From the NCBI RefSeq assembly GCF_004664715.2, contig NC_051083.1, positions 100,035,661 to 100,099,660 on the forward strand: DNA of 64,000 nt. Direction: 5' to 3'. The translations under genes and the position numbers were made by a program. The notes beneath the pieces were generated by a model. It was not told the DNA's origin. It ran no database searches and was given only the letters and a program-made list of their open reading frames with translations. Below, in pieces: positions 46,936 to 58,985 of the stretch. Source of the DNA: Peromyscus leucopus (lineage: Eukaryota > Chordata > Mammalia > Rodentia > Cricetidae). Each line of letters starts with the position of its first letter. Positions within the stretch are counted from its first letter, which is position 1.

Positions 46936-48342
46936 GGTGTTCCGTGATGACAGCTTATGTTGGAGAGAATACAGAGCAGGGGGACCACTCCTCCACTGTT
47001 GGTGAAGAGTGCAAACTTGTATAGCCACTTTGGAAATCAGTATGGCAGTTTCTCAGAAAACTGGGTATCAATCGTCCTCAAGACCCAGCTATACCACTCT
47101 TGGAATATACCCAAGGAATGCTCAATCATACCGCAAGGACACATGCTTAACTATGTTCATAGCAGCATTATTCGTAATAGCCAGAACCTGGAAACAACCT
47201 AGATACCCCTCTACCGAAGAATGGATGAAGAAAATGTGGTAAATATACACAATGGAGTACTACTTAGCAGTTAAATATAATGACATCATCAAAATTTGCA
47301 GGCAAATGGATGGAACTAGAAAATATCATCCTAATTGAGGTAACCCAGTCTCAGAAGGACAAACATGGTATGTATTCACTTATAAGTGGATACCAGATGT
47401 AAAGCAAAGGATAACCAGACTACAACCCACAGCTCCAGAGAAGCTAGCTAACAAGGAGGACCCAAAGAGGGATGCATGGATCATGCTGGGAAGGGGAAAT
47501 AGATGAGATCTCCATGAGTAAACTGGGGATGAGAAGTTGGCAATGGAGGGTAGCAGATGGAGCATGAGAACCTAAGGGAACAGGATGGTTGAGCTGGAAC
47601 AGGGATGACGTGAGAGACCAATGAAAGAGATACCATGATAGAGGGAGAGTTCATGGGGATATAGAGAAACTGGGTGCTAGGGAAGTTGCTAGGAATCCCC
47701 AAGGATTACCCAAGCTTGGACTACTAGCAATAGTGGAGAGGGTGCCTGAACTGTCTTACCGCAAAAATCAGATTGATAAATACCCTAACTGTCATCATAG
47801 AGCCTTTCTCTAATAATTGATGTAAGCAGATGGAGAGATCCACAGCCAAACACCAGGCTTAGCTCCAAGAGTCCAGTCGAAGAGAGAGAAGGATTCTATG
47901 AGCAAGGGACATCAAGATTATGATGGAGAAACCTACAGAGACAACCAAACCAAACTAGTGGGAACTCATGAAATTTAGGCCAACAGCTGTGGAGCCTGCA
48001 TGGGAATGGACTAGGACCTCTTTGTAGACTAGACAGTTGTGCAGCTTGATCTGCTTAAGGGGCCCCCTGACTATAGGAACAGGATCCATCCCTGGTGACA
48101 TGAACAGGCTTTTTGGAGCCCACTACCTATGGCGGGACACCTTGCATAGCCTTGATGCAGGGGGAGGGGCTTGGACCTACCTCTGCTGAATGTACCAGGC
48201 TCTGCTGACTCCCCATGGGAGGCCTTACCTTCTTGTAGGAGGGAATGGAGGATGGTTTGGGTAGGGGAGGCTGGAAGGTCAGGAAGAGGGAAGAGGTGGA
48301 TCTGTGATTGGTATGTAAAATGAAAAAAATCTTAATAAAAAA
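46936..48342 (+). mobile_element. 5'-truncated L1, 1.4 kb
   Basis: Starts in the last ~500 bp of ORF2 ('agtgcaaacttgtatagcca', 'ctttggaaatcagtatggca'), runs through the ORF2 end and a full 3' UTR, and ends 'cttaataaaaaaag'. It is the uninterrupted counterpart of 23,492-25,144. The C-terminal ORF2 motif PSTEEW is visible at ~47,205-47,225 but frames are shifted and stopped, so it is dead. Confidence 0.93.
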
Positions 48343-48348
48343 AGAATG

Positions 48349-48542
48349 GGGGGCTGGAGAGATGGCTCAGGGGTTAAGTGCACTGCCTGCTCTTCCAGAG
48401 GTCCTGAGTTCAATTCCCAGCAACCACATGGTGGCTCACAACCATCTGTAATGAGATCTGGTGCCCTCTTCTGGCCTGCAGACATACATGCAGGCAGAAC
48501 ACAGTATACATAATATAATAAATAAATAAAAAAAAGAGCAGG
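48349..48542 (+). mobile_element. B2 SINE in the tail of an L1
   Basis: 'gggctggagagatggctcag', 'aggtcctgagttcaattccc', 'agcaaccacatggtggctca', 'ctgtaatgagatctggtgcc' and an aataaataaataaaa tail. A perfect 12 bp duplication, aaaaaaagaatg, lies at 48,337-48,348 and 48,543-48,554. It landed in the poly-A end of the preceding L1, so it is younger than that L1. Confidence 0.96.
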
Positions 48543-48626
48543 AAAAAAAGAATGTCTTTCATCAATGATCTATTGTAGTAATTCATTAAATAATTTTAAT
48601 TATTTGATTATTGGTTAACTTTATTG

Positions 48627-48630
<4 letters not shown>

Positions 48631-48662
<32 letters not shown>
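48631..48662. repeat. (ATT)n microsatellite
   Basis: About 10 ATT units. Confidence 0.95.
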
Positions 48663-48664
<2 letters not shown>

Positions 48665-49888
48665 TGATTTATGCTGACCATTGTGCTGCATATTTGGGGG
48701 AATATACTCCTGCACCAAATGGACTCAATTGTTCAGGATGACATTCAGGTGTGTGCTGAGGTCAACAGGTAGCCACTTAGTTTTCAGTGTTGCTTCAGTC
48801 CTCACAAGGGCTTCCCAGTGGGTGGCAAGTGAAGCTTGGATGCATGTTTGGGAGTTCTATCAGCAAGTCAATAACAAATGTGATTTCTACAACCTTAAAC
48901 TAGAGCAAGGTCAGTCAACTGGCAAGGGAAGCTGGGAAATGCAGTTTAGTTGCATGTCAGGAAAGGGAAAAGCCGATGGGTAGACGTTATCAATCTGCAA
49001 CTGATTTTAAATTCAAGGGCCACAATAAGGTACACATAGGAAAATGGATTATAAAAGGCTGAAGAGGATTTTCACACACCCACTGCTGAAGGAAAGTCTT
49101 ACAAAATAAATCACATTACTATGCTTGCATGCCTTTGCATTTTTTAGAACCCCATCTATACCTTTATTCACTTAAACTTTTCTTTCCCAAAGGTATCAGA
49201 GAAGAACTTCAGACTAAAACATATGCTTTCTTTCCTCATAGCCTGCCAAAGTCTCTCACTTTCTCCCCACTCCCTCCCACCTCCTCTTCTCCCTTCCCTT
49301 CTCCCCCTCTCCCAATAGGCTCTCTTCCAATATTAGGTTGGTGATGCTAAAATTCCCTACAAAGGGCAAATTTATGCAACACCTGCCCCTTCCAAAGTTA
49401 CATCAACAAAGGGAGGCACAATTCCTACCAAAGTTCTCTCTGGAAAACCAAGGAGTTGATTGTGTTTCCTTACAGAGCATGGGTGAGGGGTTATTTACAG
49501 GGATGTGGACACTGCTCTGCTAACCAGCTATGGTGAAAAGCCTTACCCAGCAGGGATGAAGACCTGCCTGTAGCAGCATAGTTGAAAGATGCCTGGCCTG
49601 TAAATATATCCTCTAGTCCCTACCCCAAGTCACCTGCAGAGCTGCCGGTTGATAATGCACAGTTGTATATTGGAAGGGAAAGGAGATAGAGGCATAAATA
49701 TCAAACAATGCCAACTGGGGTGATCTTTTCCAAAGCTGGAAGAGCTAAATGTTCCAAGATGACAGGTGCTCAGCTCAGAGGACAGTCACTCACAAGCACA
49801 CTTGGAAAGCCTTTACTTAGCAGGTGCTAGGGCTTTATTATAGCCACAAAATGGAGCCCCCTGCTGCTAGCATTTCTAGCATCTAGAC
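48663..49888. other. unique non-coding sequence
   Basis: The 100-codon plus-strand frame at 48,681-48,983 lacks splice support. 48,930-48,960 ('gctgggaaatgcagtttag') may be an old repeat relic. 49,250-49,320 is pyrimidine-rich. Confidence 0.35.
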
Positions 49889-50111
49889 CAGTGGTTCTCA
49901 ACCTGTGGCTCGCAGCCCTTTGGGGGTCAAACAACCCTTTCACAGCAGTCACCTAAGACCATCTTCATATCAGATATTTATATTACGATTCATAAAAGTA
50001 ACAAAATTACAATGATGATGTAGCAATGAAAGTAATTTTATGGTTGGGGGTCACCACAACATGAGGAACTGTATTAACTGGTCCCAGCATAAGATAGGTT
50101 GAGAACCACTG
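49889..50111 (+). mobile_element. URR1-like hAT-Charlie transposon with intact ends
   Basis: 223 bp bounded by perfect 16 bp inverted repeats: 'cagtggttctcaacct' at the left, 'aggttgagaaccactg' complement at the right. 8 bp flanks atctagac and atcgagac differ at one base, a hAT-type target duplication. Non-autonomous. Internal text 'cctttgggggtcaaacaacc' and 'tggttgggggtcaccacaac' matches the opposite-oriented copy at 5,224. Confidence 0.93.
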
Positions 50112-51461
50112 ATCGAGACCCTCCCCAAGACCATGAGAAACAAGGTGGGGTTGCACACAACAGATGATAGGGAGCCAGTGGTAGCTTAGGCATGGGTTTC
50201 AGGTCTCTACCTGTACCTTCATTCAGGGGTGTAAACAGTCAACAAACCCAGCCAGGATTATCCTCTGCAAGGGAACACAGCTGAACTCCCCAAGATAGTG
50301 TTTGCTTGGTTTGGAGGGCAGTCCCACACACCAAGTCGCCTTAAAAAAAAAACCCTCTATGTTCTCTCTGCTCTCATATTTTCCAAAGTTATCTTGGTGC
50401 TGCCCATAGTCCATATAGCAACAGGACAGAGGAGGCTGCATCAGAAATACACACTATTTCCTTTCAAAGTTAAGAAGAGCTGCTTCTTAGAGAAAATACA
50501 CGAGGTCGTGCATGCACATGCACACTCAAGTGGGGGGATGATTTGCTGAATATTTTGTAGAGCTCTTTTTTGGAAAATAAAAGCCTATTTTCAAGTTTGT
50601 TTCCTAGATCTGATTATCATATTTCTCTGAAAAACATTTGAAGGTATGCTACCAATCAGATGATCACAGATACAGAAAGAACTTCCACAAACAGAAAGAA
50701 AAATCATCTTGCTCTAGCAGCAGAGTTCCCCTGTGAGAGGGATATTTTGTATGGTTTCGAAGAGTCTCTATTCCTCTAGCATTAGAGTTATGGCCCTCAA
50801 GGCTCTCCACCTTCCCTGAAGGCATGTGCACATATGTACATTTGAACATTCCCCTCACTGGACATAACCACCACCCTTTACTTGGCTGTCCTGGTGAAAG
50901 CAGGGCATCTTCTACAAAGGGACTGCAAAAAACAAGGCCTGGTCAGCCTGGGGTTGCTGGGAGAATAACATTTGAGGGAGAAGCGGATATGAAAGTGAGA
51001 AGTACAGAGGTACGCACAAAATAACCCTTATGAACTTGGGGAAGCACATTCCAGTAAATGATTAATTAGGAATTCATTTCTCAGGCCTAAAAAGCATTCC
51101 AATCTCTGATAGATTTTCGGAAAACTGCAAATGCCCTTTTTGGCGAGGACAGAAATTTTTAGATAAGCCATCTATTTAGTCTGTTAGAGAAAATAGTTAA
51201 GAAAACCATTAAGAAAATAGTTAAGAAAGAGAAGACCGCTTAAGGGGGAAAAAGTGCTCGGCCTGAAACTAAGAGAAAAGACCTTCAACTTCAGTGGGAT
51301 GGCACAGGTAGGAGGAGGCTAAAGATCAAAAGGTCAAAGGGCAAGACCTGGAGTAGGCTTTGGTGTCCTATGTCTGTCTTCCCAGCTCACAGGAGACTGG
51401 AAGGCAGGAGTGCAGTTTACATACTAGCCTGGACAGTTTAGCAAGACTCTGGGTTTTTTGT

Positions 51462-51463
<2 letters not shown>
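50112..51463. other. unique non-coding sequence
   Basis: No repeat recognised. Frames at 50,223-50,549 and 50,664-51,024 overlap in both directions without splice support. Confidence 0.4.

Positions 51464-51518
<55 letters not shown>
51464..51518. repeat. (TG)n microsatellite
   Basis: About 27 uninterrupted TG dinucleotides. Reverse-strand Thr/His frames are artefacts. Confidence 0.97.
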
Positions 51519-51519
<1 letters not shown>

Positions 51520-51581
51520 AAAGAGGTTATCATTGGTATCTCCTTGAATTTGATGGGTTCTGCATCCAGATCTGAGTATCT

Positions 51582-51666
51582 ACCTTTTTTTCTTTTTCTT
51601 TTTCTTCCTACCTTCCTACCTTTCATTCATTCTTTCTTTCTTGTCTTTCATTCATTCGTTCTGCTT
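51582..51666. repeat. pyrimidine-rich (TTTC)n tract
   Basis: Imperfect tttc/tcct units, ~85 bp. Confidence 0.85.
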
Positions 51667-53034
51667 TTTTTGCAGCTTCCTCTTGTTATGCTTGCTACAC
51701 GTATAATATATTCCTTGACTCCTGATCCAGATTCAAGGATGACCCTGCATATTAAAAAAAAAAAAACTGACTCTAACTAAGATACTAAATTAGCATGACA
51801 TATCTGGGCATTAATAGAAGAGGTATAGGAGTGTGGAAAGGCAAATATGAGAAAGGAAAGAAAATACAGATATAGAAATGCTGTGTCTCTTCCTGTTTGC
51901 ACACTAAAATAAGTGTTCAAAATCAACATTACACTGGACATGCTGTAGAACAGGGAAAACAGGGAGATAGTCTACGGGAGAACACAAAGTGATAGCATAT
52001 AGGGCATTTGTGCTAACTACCAGCCAAGTCTATTCCACAATCTAAACAGTGCAATGAGACAGTGCAAATTCTAAAAGAAGGAACTTGCTTTAAACTCCCA
52101 AATATCCTAAAACTCTGGAAGTTTTAAAGTTTCATGACCTTATCATCTATAAAAAAAATAACAAAAAAGCTCAAAATGATCAACACTTTGTAGCTTAAAA
52201 TTTTCCCCACTTTCCTGGGAATCCGCAAGATAGACAGTTTTATTTATGTATCGTGACTTGAAGAGCCTTAATGAAAATACAGAGCTTGTTACTGGTGTCT
52301 CCTCTAGCCTTGTTAAAATGCTGCACATATTGTATTATTCTTGGAAGGCCCAGATCGTGACCATAATTGAGGAAATGTTCCTCAGAACCCAGAGTGTCCT
52401 TGGGTGTTGTTTATTTGTGTGTAGCCAGGCGTACACGCTGCTCCTTGTCATATTGTTCCTTATTATGTTTTTCTCCAACAGAGGATTTATTTTTAGAATC
52501 AATTGAAATTAGAGAGTTCGGTGGAATCAGATATAATAAATAAAAACGGCTTTGACATGGAAACAAAGAAACTCGAGAAAAAATTATTTATTGTTATTGG
52601 AACTACTTTAAGAAAATGTTGCTTTCTACAGAAAGACAAACATCCTACCTAATTAGCCCTTGCAAATCATTATAATTTTGGAGGTTAACTGGTGGGTAGA
52701 CTATTTATTTGATTGAGAAATTAAGTAAACTAAGTCAACTCATAACATTTATAAAAGAATAGATATACAAGTTAAACGGGAACAGACCGTCCTTTGAATT
52801 TTAGCACAATTTTACTCATATTTTAAAGACAGACTGTCAAACTGTAGCCCAGGAAGTTACTGTTATTGGTAGTTGTTAGGTTCTGATATTTTGCTCTCAC
52901 CTCCAGCCTGGTGCTTGTGTGTTGGTCGTATCGTTCTATTATCTTTGATATAAATACACAAGAAAATGGTATGTGGGATGTTTCCTTATGTTACTAATTG
53001 TCATCACATTAATGCAGTTCAAGTAAAAAAATCA
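51667..53034. other. unique non-coding sequence
   Basis: No repeat recognised. The overlapping frames at 52,143-52,506 have no matching splice sites. Confidence 0.4.
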
Positions 53035-53995
53035 CAGAATATTCTTTTTCCCTTTTATTGAAAATAGATTTTTTTCTCTCACATAATATATTCTGATTAT
53101 AGATTCTCCTCCCTCTACTCCTTCCAGTTCCTCCTCATCACCCCCTACCCAAATCCACCCATCCCCTTTCTGTCTCTCATTAGAAAACAAACAGGGATGA
53201 TGACAAAATGAAATAAAATACAATAATATAAAACAAGAACCATCATAGCAGAGTAGGACAAGAGAAATGTACAGAAGGCTAAATGCCCAAGAAAAGGCAC
53301 AAGAAACAGATAGAGATGCAGAGACCCAATCATTCCCACAGTAATTCGATAAAAACACAGAACTGGAAGCCAAAATATATATGCAAAGGGCCTGTATGGT
53401 AAAAGGGAGAATATTTCTATATATTAATATATATTATAATCAAATATATAATAAAATTAAACAAGAAAAATACCCCAACATGCCCTGACATGACATTATG
53501 AGAAAAGGAACCACCAAGTTGAGTTCATTTTCTGTTGGACATCTATTGCTGGGCATACTGCCAACCCTTAAAAGTAGTTTGTTCCCCAGTGAGACTTCGT
53601 CCAAGATAGCTGCTGGGTTAGGGAAGGGGGCAACAGCCTGGGTTATTTGAGGATTCACATGAGATGCCTTTGGCCAACAACTCAATTAGATGTAACCCAA
53701 TCCCAGTACTGGAAGCTTCATTTGGTGACCAGAGATGTTTATTTAGGGCTCTGTCTCCCTCATTATTTGGCAATTTCATTTAGATGTCCTTCATATATGT
53801 ATATATATTAGGGAGCTTCTACTATTCTACTGTATGGATTAATGTCTGAGTCTTTGATTTGATTCCATTGATCAACATGTCTGTTTCTCATGCCAATACC
53901 ATGATCTTTTTATTACTGTAGCTCTATAGTACAATTGGAGGTCAGAGATGGTGATACCTACAGCAGTTCTTTTGATATTCAAGATTATTTTAGTT

Positions 53996-53998
<3 letters not shown>

Positions 53999-54066
<68 letters not shown>
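53999..54066. repeat. (CT)n microsatellite
   Basis: 34 CT dinucleotides within the L1 ORF2 remnant. Confidence 0.97.
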
Positions 54067-54069
<3 letters not shown>

Positions 54070-54199
54070 ATGTGTATGTTTCCATATGAAGTTAAAAACT
54101 GTTCAAGATCTGTGAAGCATTGTGTTGGAATTTCGATAAGGGTTGCATTGAATCTGTAGATTGCTTCTGATAGGATGACCATTTGTACTATAATTAATC

Positions 54200-54727
54200 T
54201 GTAAATCTGTAGCAGACTTTCTCAGATCACCAGCCCCTAAATCGTGACAAGGAAACTTATTATCAGTTATGAATGCTTGGCCTTAGTTTAGGCTTGTCCC
54301 ACTAGCTCTTATAATTTATTTTAACCTGTTCCTCTTCATCTACATTTTGCCTCGGGGCTTTTTACCTTTCTTTCTGTATGTCCTACATTGCTGCTTCCTC
54401 CATGTCTGGCTGGCTGGTGGCTGCCTGGCTGCCTGGCCCCAAGCATCTCCCTTTTTTTCTCCCTCATTCTCCCTCTCTAGCCTAGATTCATCCTTCTACT
54501 TATTCTCTCTGCCCGCCAGCCATGCTTATCCCTCTACTGCCAAGCTTTTGGCTGTTCAGCTTTTTATTAGACCAGTCAGGTGCCTTAGGCAAGCAAGGTA
54601 AAACAGCAACACATCTTTACCTAATTAAACAAATGCAGCATATGTAACACATCTTTACATAGTTAAACAAATGCAGCATAAACAAATGCAACACACCTTT
54701 ACATAGTTAAGGCAATAATCCACAACA
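54200..54727 (-). mobile_element. solo ERV LTR nested in L1
   Basis: 528 bp, starting TG and ending CA, with a perfect 6 bp duplication TTAATC at 54,194-54,199 and 54,728-54,733. Removing it joins the L1 text 'ctataattaatc' to 'ctaccaatctgtgagc'. The reverse strand carries AATAAAAAGCTGA, a plausible poly-A signal, so the LTR is on the minus strand. A ~40 bp unit (ctttaca.agttaaacaaatg) is repeated nearly three times near its right end. No internal viral genes. Confidence 0.9.
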
Positions 54728-55359
54728 TTAATCCTACCAATCTGTGAGCATGGAAAATTTTTCCATCTCCTAATATCTTCATAAATTGCTTTCTTCAATG
54801 TCTCAAAGTTTTTATCACACAAGTCTTCCATTTGCTTGGCTAGAGTTACCACAAGATATTTTGTATTATTTGAAGCTATTGTGAAATGTGGTGTAATTTC
54901 TTTCTCAGTTCTTCGGTCATTTGTATATAGGAGGACTACTGATTTTTTGTGAGTTAATTTTGTGTCAGGCAACTTTGCTGGAAGTATTAATCAGCTGTAA
55001 GAGTTCCCTTATGTAGTCACTTATGTAGACTATCAGTATCATCTGCAAATAACTACACTTTGAATTCTTCCTTTCCAGTTTGTATCCCCTTGATCTCTGT
55101 CAGTTGTTTTATTGCTCTAGCTAAAATTTCAAGCACTATATTGAACAGGAATGGAGAGTGAACAACCTGATTTTAGTAGAATTGATTTGAGTTTCTCTCC
55201 CTTTCATTTGATGTTGGCTATAGGCTTGCTGTAAAATGCTTTTATGATGTTTAGGTATGTTCCTTGTGTCCCTCGTATCTCAAGGAATTTTACCGTGAAA
55301 GGGTGTTGGATTTCATCAAAGACCTTTTCCTCATCTAATGAGATGAGATGATAATGTGG

Positions 55360-55868
55360 TGTGGTAATATTTGTAATCTAAGAAACAAAGCTTGCCTGAA
55401 GATCAGAGGACAGAGCCAGTCACAGAGTCAAACATAGAGGTTAGGCAAAGGTGACACACGCCTTTAATCCTAGCACTTGTGAGGCAGAGATCTGTCTGGC
55501 TCTCTGTGAGTTCAAGGCCACACTGGGCTACATGAGATTGATCCAGTCTAGGAGAGAAACAGAGCCAGGCAGTGGTGGCACACACCTTTAACCCCATTAT
55601 TTGGGAAGCACACATGCCATCAATCCCAGCACTAGGAAGGTTGAGATAGGAAGTGAAATGGCTGGGCAGAGAAAGGCATATAAGGCTGAGGAGACAGGAA
55701 CTTGAGAGCTTTTTGGCTGAGGACCCAGAAGCATTCAGGCAGAGGATTCCAGTTGGTGAGGTGAGAAGTAGCTGTGGCTTGTTCCATTGTCTCTCTGATT
55801 TTTCAGCATTTACTTTTATATCTGGCTTCAGGTTTTTATTATAAGACCATTTAGGATTCATGAAATAA
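55360..55868 (+). mobile_element. composite LTR-like element with B1-like segments, nested in L1
   Basis: 'tggtaatatttgtaatctaa', 'gcttgcctgaagatcagagg', then two B1-like blocks ('cgcctttaatcctagcactt'; 'cacctttaaccccattattt'), 'aaaggcatataaggctgagg', and the ending 'ataagaccatttaggattca'. It splits the L1 between 'catctaatgagatgagatga' and 'ttttcttctttcagtttg'. Ends are approximate. It shares its start and end blocks with 6,440-6,868. The 152-codon antisense frame across it is not a gene. Confidence 0.75.
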
Positions 55869-57310
55869 TATAGGGTTTTCTTCTTTCAGTTTGTTTATAG
55901 GGTAGATTGTTTAGATTGGTGTATGTTGAACCATCCCCACATCTCTGGGATTAAGCCTACTTGATCATGGTGGATGTTTTCTCGAATTTGGTTTACAAAT
56001 ATTTATTGAGAAATTTTGCATCATGAGTAAAAATGTTCAAAACTTCTCTTTCTTGGGTCTTTTTGTGGTTTAAGTATGAGAGTAACTGTGACCTCATAAA
56101 ACAAATTGGGCAATGTTATTTCTATTTCTATTTCTATTTTATGAAACAATTTGAGGAATACTGACATTAACTCTGGTAGAATTCTGATCCAGGGCTGTTT
56201 TGGAAGGGAGACTTTTAATGACTGCTTCTATTTTACTAGGTGTTACAGGTCTCTTTAAATTGCTTATCTGATCTTGATTTAACTTTGGTAGGCAGTATAC
56301 ATTGAGAAAAGTATCCATTTCTTTCAGATTTTCTTTTCAATTTGGCAGAATACAGGTTTTCTCGGTGTCTGTTGTTGTGTCCCTCCTTTCATTTCTAAAT
56401 TTTTAAATTTGGAATTTCTCTCTCTGCCTTTTAACTAATTTGAGTAAGGGTTGATTTGTCAATCCTATTGATTTTCTTAATCAACTCTTTGTTTCACTGA
56501 TTATTTATACTTACTTGTTTGTTTCTATTATATTGATTTCAGCCCTGAGATTATTTCTTGCCATCTACAGTTTTAGGTGTGATTGCTTCTTTTTGTTTTA
56601 GAGCTTTCAAGTATGCTGTTATTAGTATGAGATCTCCCTAACTTTTTATGTAGACACAGTGCTATGAACTTGCCTCTTAGAACTGCCTTCATTGTGTCCC
56701 ATAAGTTTGGGTATGTTATGTATTCATTTTACTTAAATTCTAGCATTTATTTTTTGACCCACTTTTCATTCAGTAGTGAGTTGTTCAGTTTCCATGAGTT
56801 TGTAAGATTCCTGTTGTTGTTGATATTGAAGTCTCCCACTATCGGTGTGTGTCAATATGTGATTTAACAATAGCCCTGTTTCTTTTATGAATTTGAGTGC
56901 ATTTATGAACTTTGGTGCATAGATGTTAAGAATTGCAATGTCCTCTTGGTAGACTTTTCATTTGATGAGTGTATAGTGCCTTTCCCCATCTCTTCTGATT
57001 AGTTTTTGTTTGAAGGCTGTTTTGTCAGATATTAAAATGAGTACACCAGCTTACCGCTTAGATCTATTTGCATGGAATATCAGTTTTCATTGTTTTACTC
57101 TGAAATGTCTTTTGTCCTTGATGTTAAAGTTTGTTTCTTGGATGAAGCAGAAGATGGATCCTGTTTTCACTTCCATTCTGTTAGTCTGTGTCTTTTTATT
57201 GGGGGTGGGTGGGAATTTAGACCACTGATGTTGAGAGTTTGCAATGAACACTGTTATTGATTCCTGTTAATTTGTTCTGCATGTGTGTGTGTATGTGTGT
57301 CTCTCTCGGT

Positions 57311-57311
<1 letters not shown>

Positions 57312-57358
<47 letters not shown>

Positions 57359-57360
57359 TG
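57312..57360. repeat. (TG)n microsatellite
   Basis: About 22 TG dinucleotides, then GCGCG, inside the L1. Confidence 0.95.
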
Positions 57361-58161
57361 TTTCTTCTTTTGATTCACCCTGTTTCCCTTCTTGATTTCC
57401 TTGTTTTCTTGGGTGTGGTTAATCTCTCTAAGTTGAAATTTTCCATCTAATGCCTTCTGTAGAGCTGGCCGTGTAGACAGATACTAACTGCTTAAATTTG
57501 GTTTTATCATGGAATATATTACTTTCTTTATCTACTGCTATTAAACTTTTGCTGTGTGTAGTAGTCTGTGCTGGCATCTGTATTCACTTGAAGTTCATAG
57601 AACATTCGTCCAGGCCCTTCTGGCTTTTAGAGTCTCCATTGCAAATCAGGTGTTATTCTAATAGGTCTGCCTTTATATGTTACTTGGTCTTTTTCCCTTG
57701 CAGCTTTTAACATTCTTTCTTTGTTGTGTACATTTAGTCTCTTGATTAATACGTGGGGAGGGGACTTTATTTTCTGGTCCAATCTACTTGGTGTTCTGTA
57801 TGCTTCTAGTACCTTGATAGGTATGTTCTTTTTAGGTTAGGAAAATTTTCTTCTATGACTTTGTTAAAAATAATTTCTGTGCCTTTAACCTACATTTCTT
57901 CTCCTTCCTCTATTCCCATTTGGTTTTTCATAGAGTCTAAGATTTCTTGGATGATTTGTGCCAGGATTCTTTTTAGATTTAACATTTTCTTTGACAGAGA
58001 TATCCATTTCTTCTACAGAGTTTCAGTGCCTGAGGTTCTCTCTTCCATCACTTGTATTCTGTTAGTGAGGCTTGCCTCTGAGATTCTTGTTTGAGTTTCT
58101 AAATTTTTCATTTCCAAATTTCACTCAGTTTGGGGTTTCTTCATTGATTCTATTTCCACTT

Positions 58162-58410
58162 TCAGATCTCAAACTCTTTTATCCATTTCCTTCCATTGCT
58201 TGTTTGGTTTTGATAGATTTCTTTGAGAGATTGATTTATTTCCTCTTTAGAGACCTCTATCATACCCATAAAGCCTATTTTAAGGCCTTTGTCTTGTGTT
58301 TTAGTTATGTTGCATTTCTCAGGGCCTGCTGTGGTAGGGTTGCTGGGCTCCAGTGGAGACACATTGTCCTGGCTGTTGTTGATTGAGTTTTTATGTTGGT
58401 GACTATTCAT
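58162..58410 (-). pseudogene. L1 ORF1 N-terminal remnant
   Basis: 82 open codons on the minus strand. A polar start (NSINNSQDNVSPLEPSNPTT) is followed by a helical stretch (EVSKEEINQSLKEIYQNQ), which matches the layout of the rodent L1 ORF1 start: Ser/Pro/Asn-rich head, then coiled coil. The frame then breaks. The rest of ORF1 continues leftward to ~57,470 in shifted frames. Confidence 0.7.
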
Positions 58411-58734
58411 CTAGGTTTGGGACAATAGAAATCCTATAAGCTGATATCTGGTTTTCTATTTGTTGGGTGGATATTTTGTTCATTGGTTTCTGTTGCCCTC
58501 TCTGGTCTTTAGGCGAGTGTGGTGGCTATGTGTTATCTAGTATGGAATTCTTCTGGGATACTGTCAGGTGTAACCACTGGGGAGTTCTGGTAAAATGTGT
58601 TTCTAGGTATTGGCAGCTGACACGTAGGAATAGAGATGGGCTAGGATAGGGGTTAAGGGGGTCCACGGGAAGGAGAAATGTAGTGGGTAGTCATTTCAGC
58701 TTTGATCTGGCAGTTCCAACCCCCATTGAGGCTT

Positions 58735-58985
58735 TGGTAACTGTCATGCCTACAAGGCAGGGCCGAGAGAAGACCAGAAGACCCGAGATCCAGATGTGCC
58801 AGCTCTCTTGGTTCCTGGCCCCTGGATGCTGGAGTTAGACCTAGCAGAGTTCTCCAGAGAACACCGCTGGACTGCGCTACACCTTTCCTAGACCCTGTTT
58901 CCTATTCCTTCACTTGTAAGTTACCCCACAAAATAAACCTCCCTTTTAACCACGTGGAGTGGCCTTAATAATTTCACCAATGGAG
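58735..58985 (+). mobile_element. possible LTR-like insert in an L1 5' UTR
   Basis: 'tgtcatgcctacaaggcagg', 'gagaacaccgctggactgcg', 'cacttgtaagttaccccaca', 'aaataaacctcccttttaac' and 'cttaataatttcaccaatgg' look like a rodent LTR with an AATAAA signal. The surrounding text resembles L1 5' UTR, but I could not define ends or a target duplication. Confidence 0.4.

Noticed and set aside
48349..48430. tRNA-like A and B boxes
   Set aside because: Head of a B2 SINE with an A-rich tail and target duplication, not a tRNA gene. The same applies to the ID, B3 and B4 copies.
48681..48983. 100-codon plus-strand frame outside known repeats
   Set aside because: No plausible start context or splice sites, and the composition is unconvincing.
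55403..55861. 152-codon minus-strand frame
   Set aside because: Antisense translation of the composite LTR-like element with B1-like blocks.
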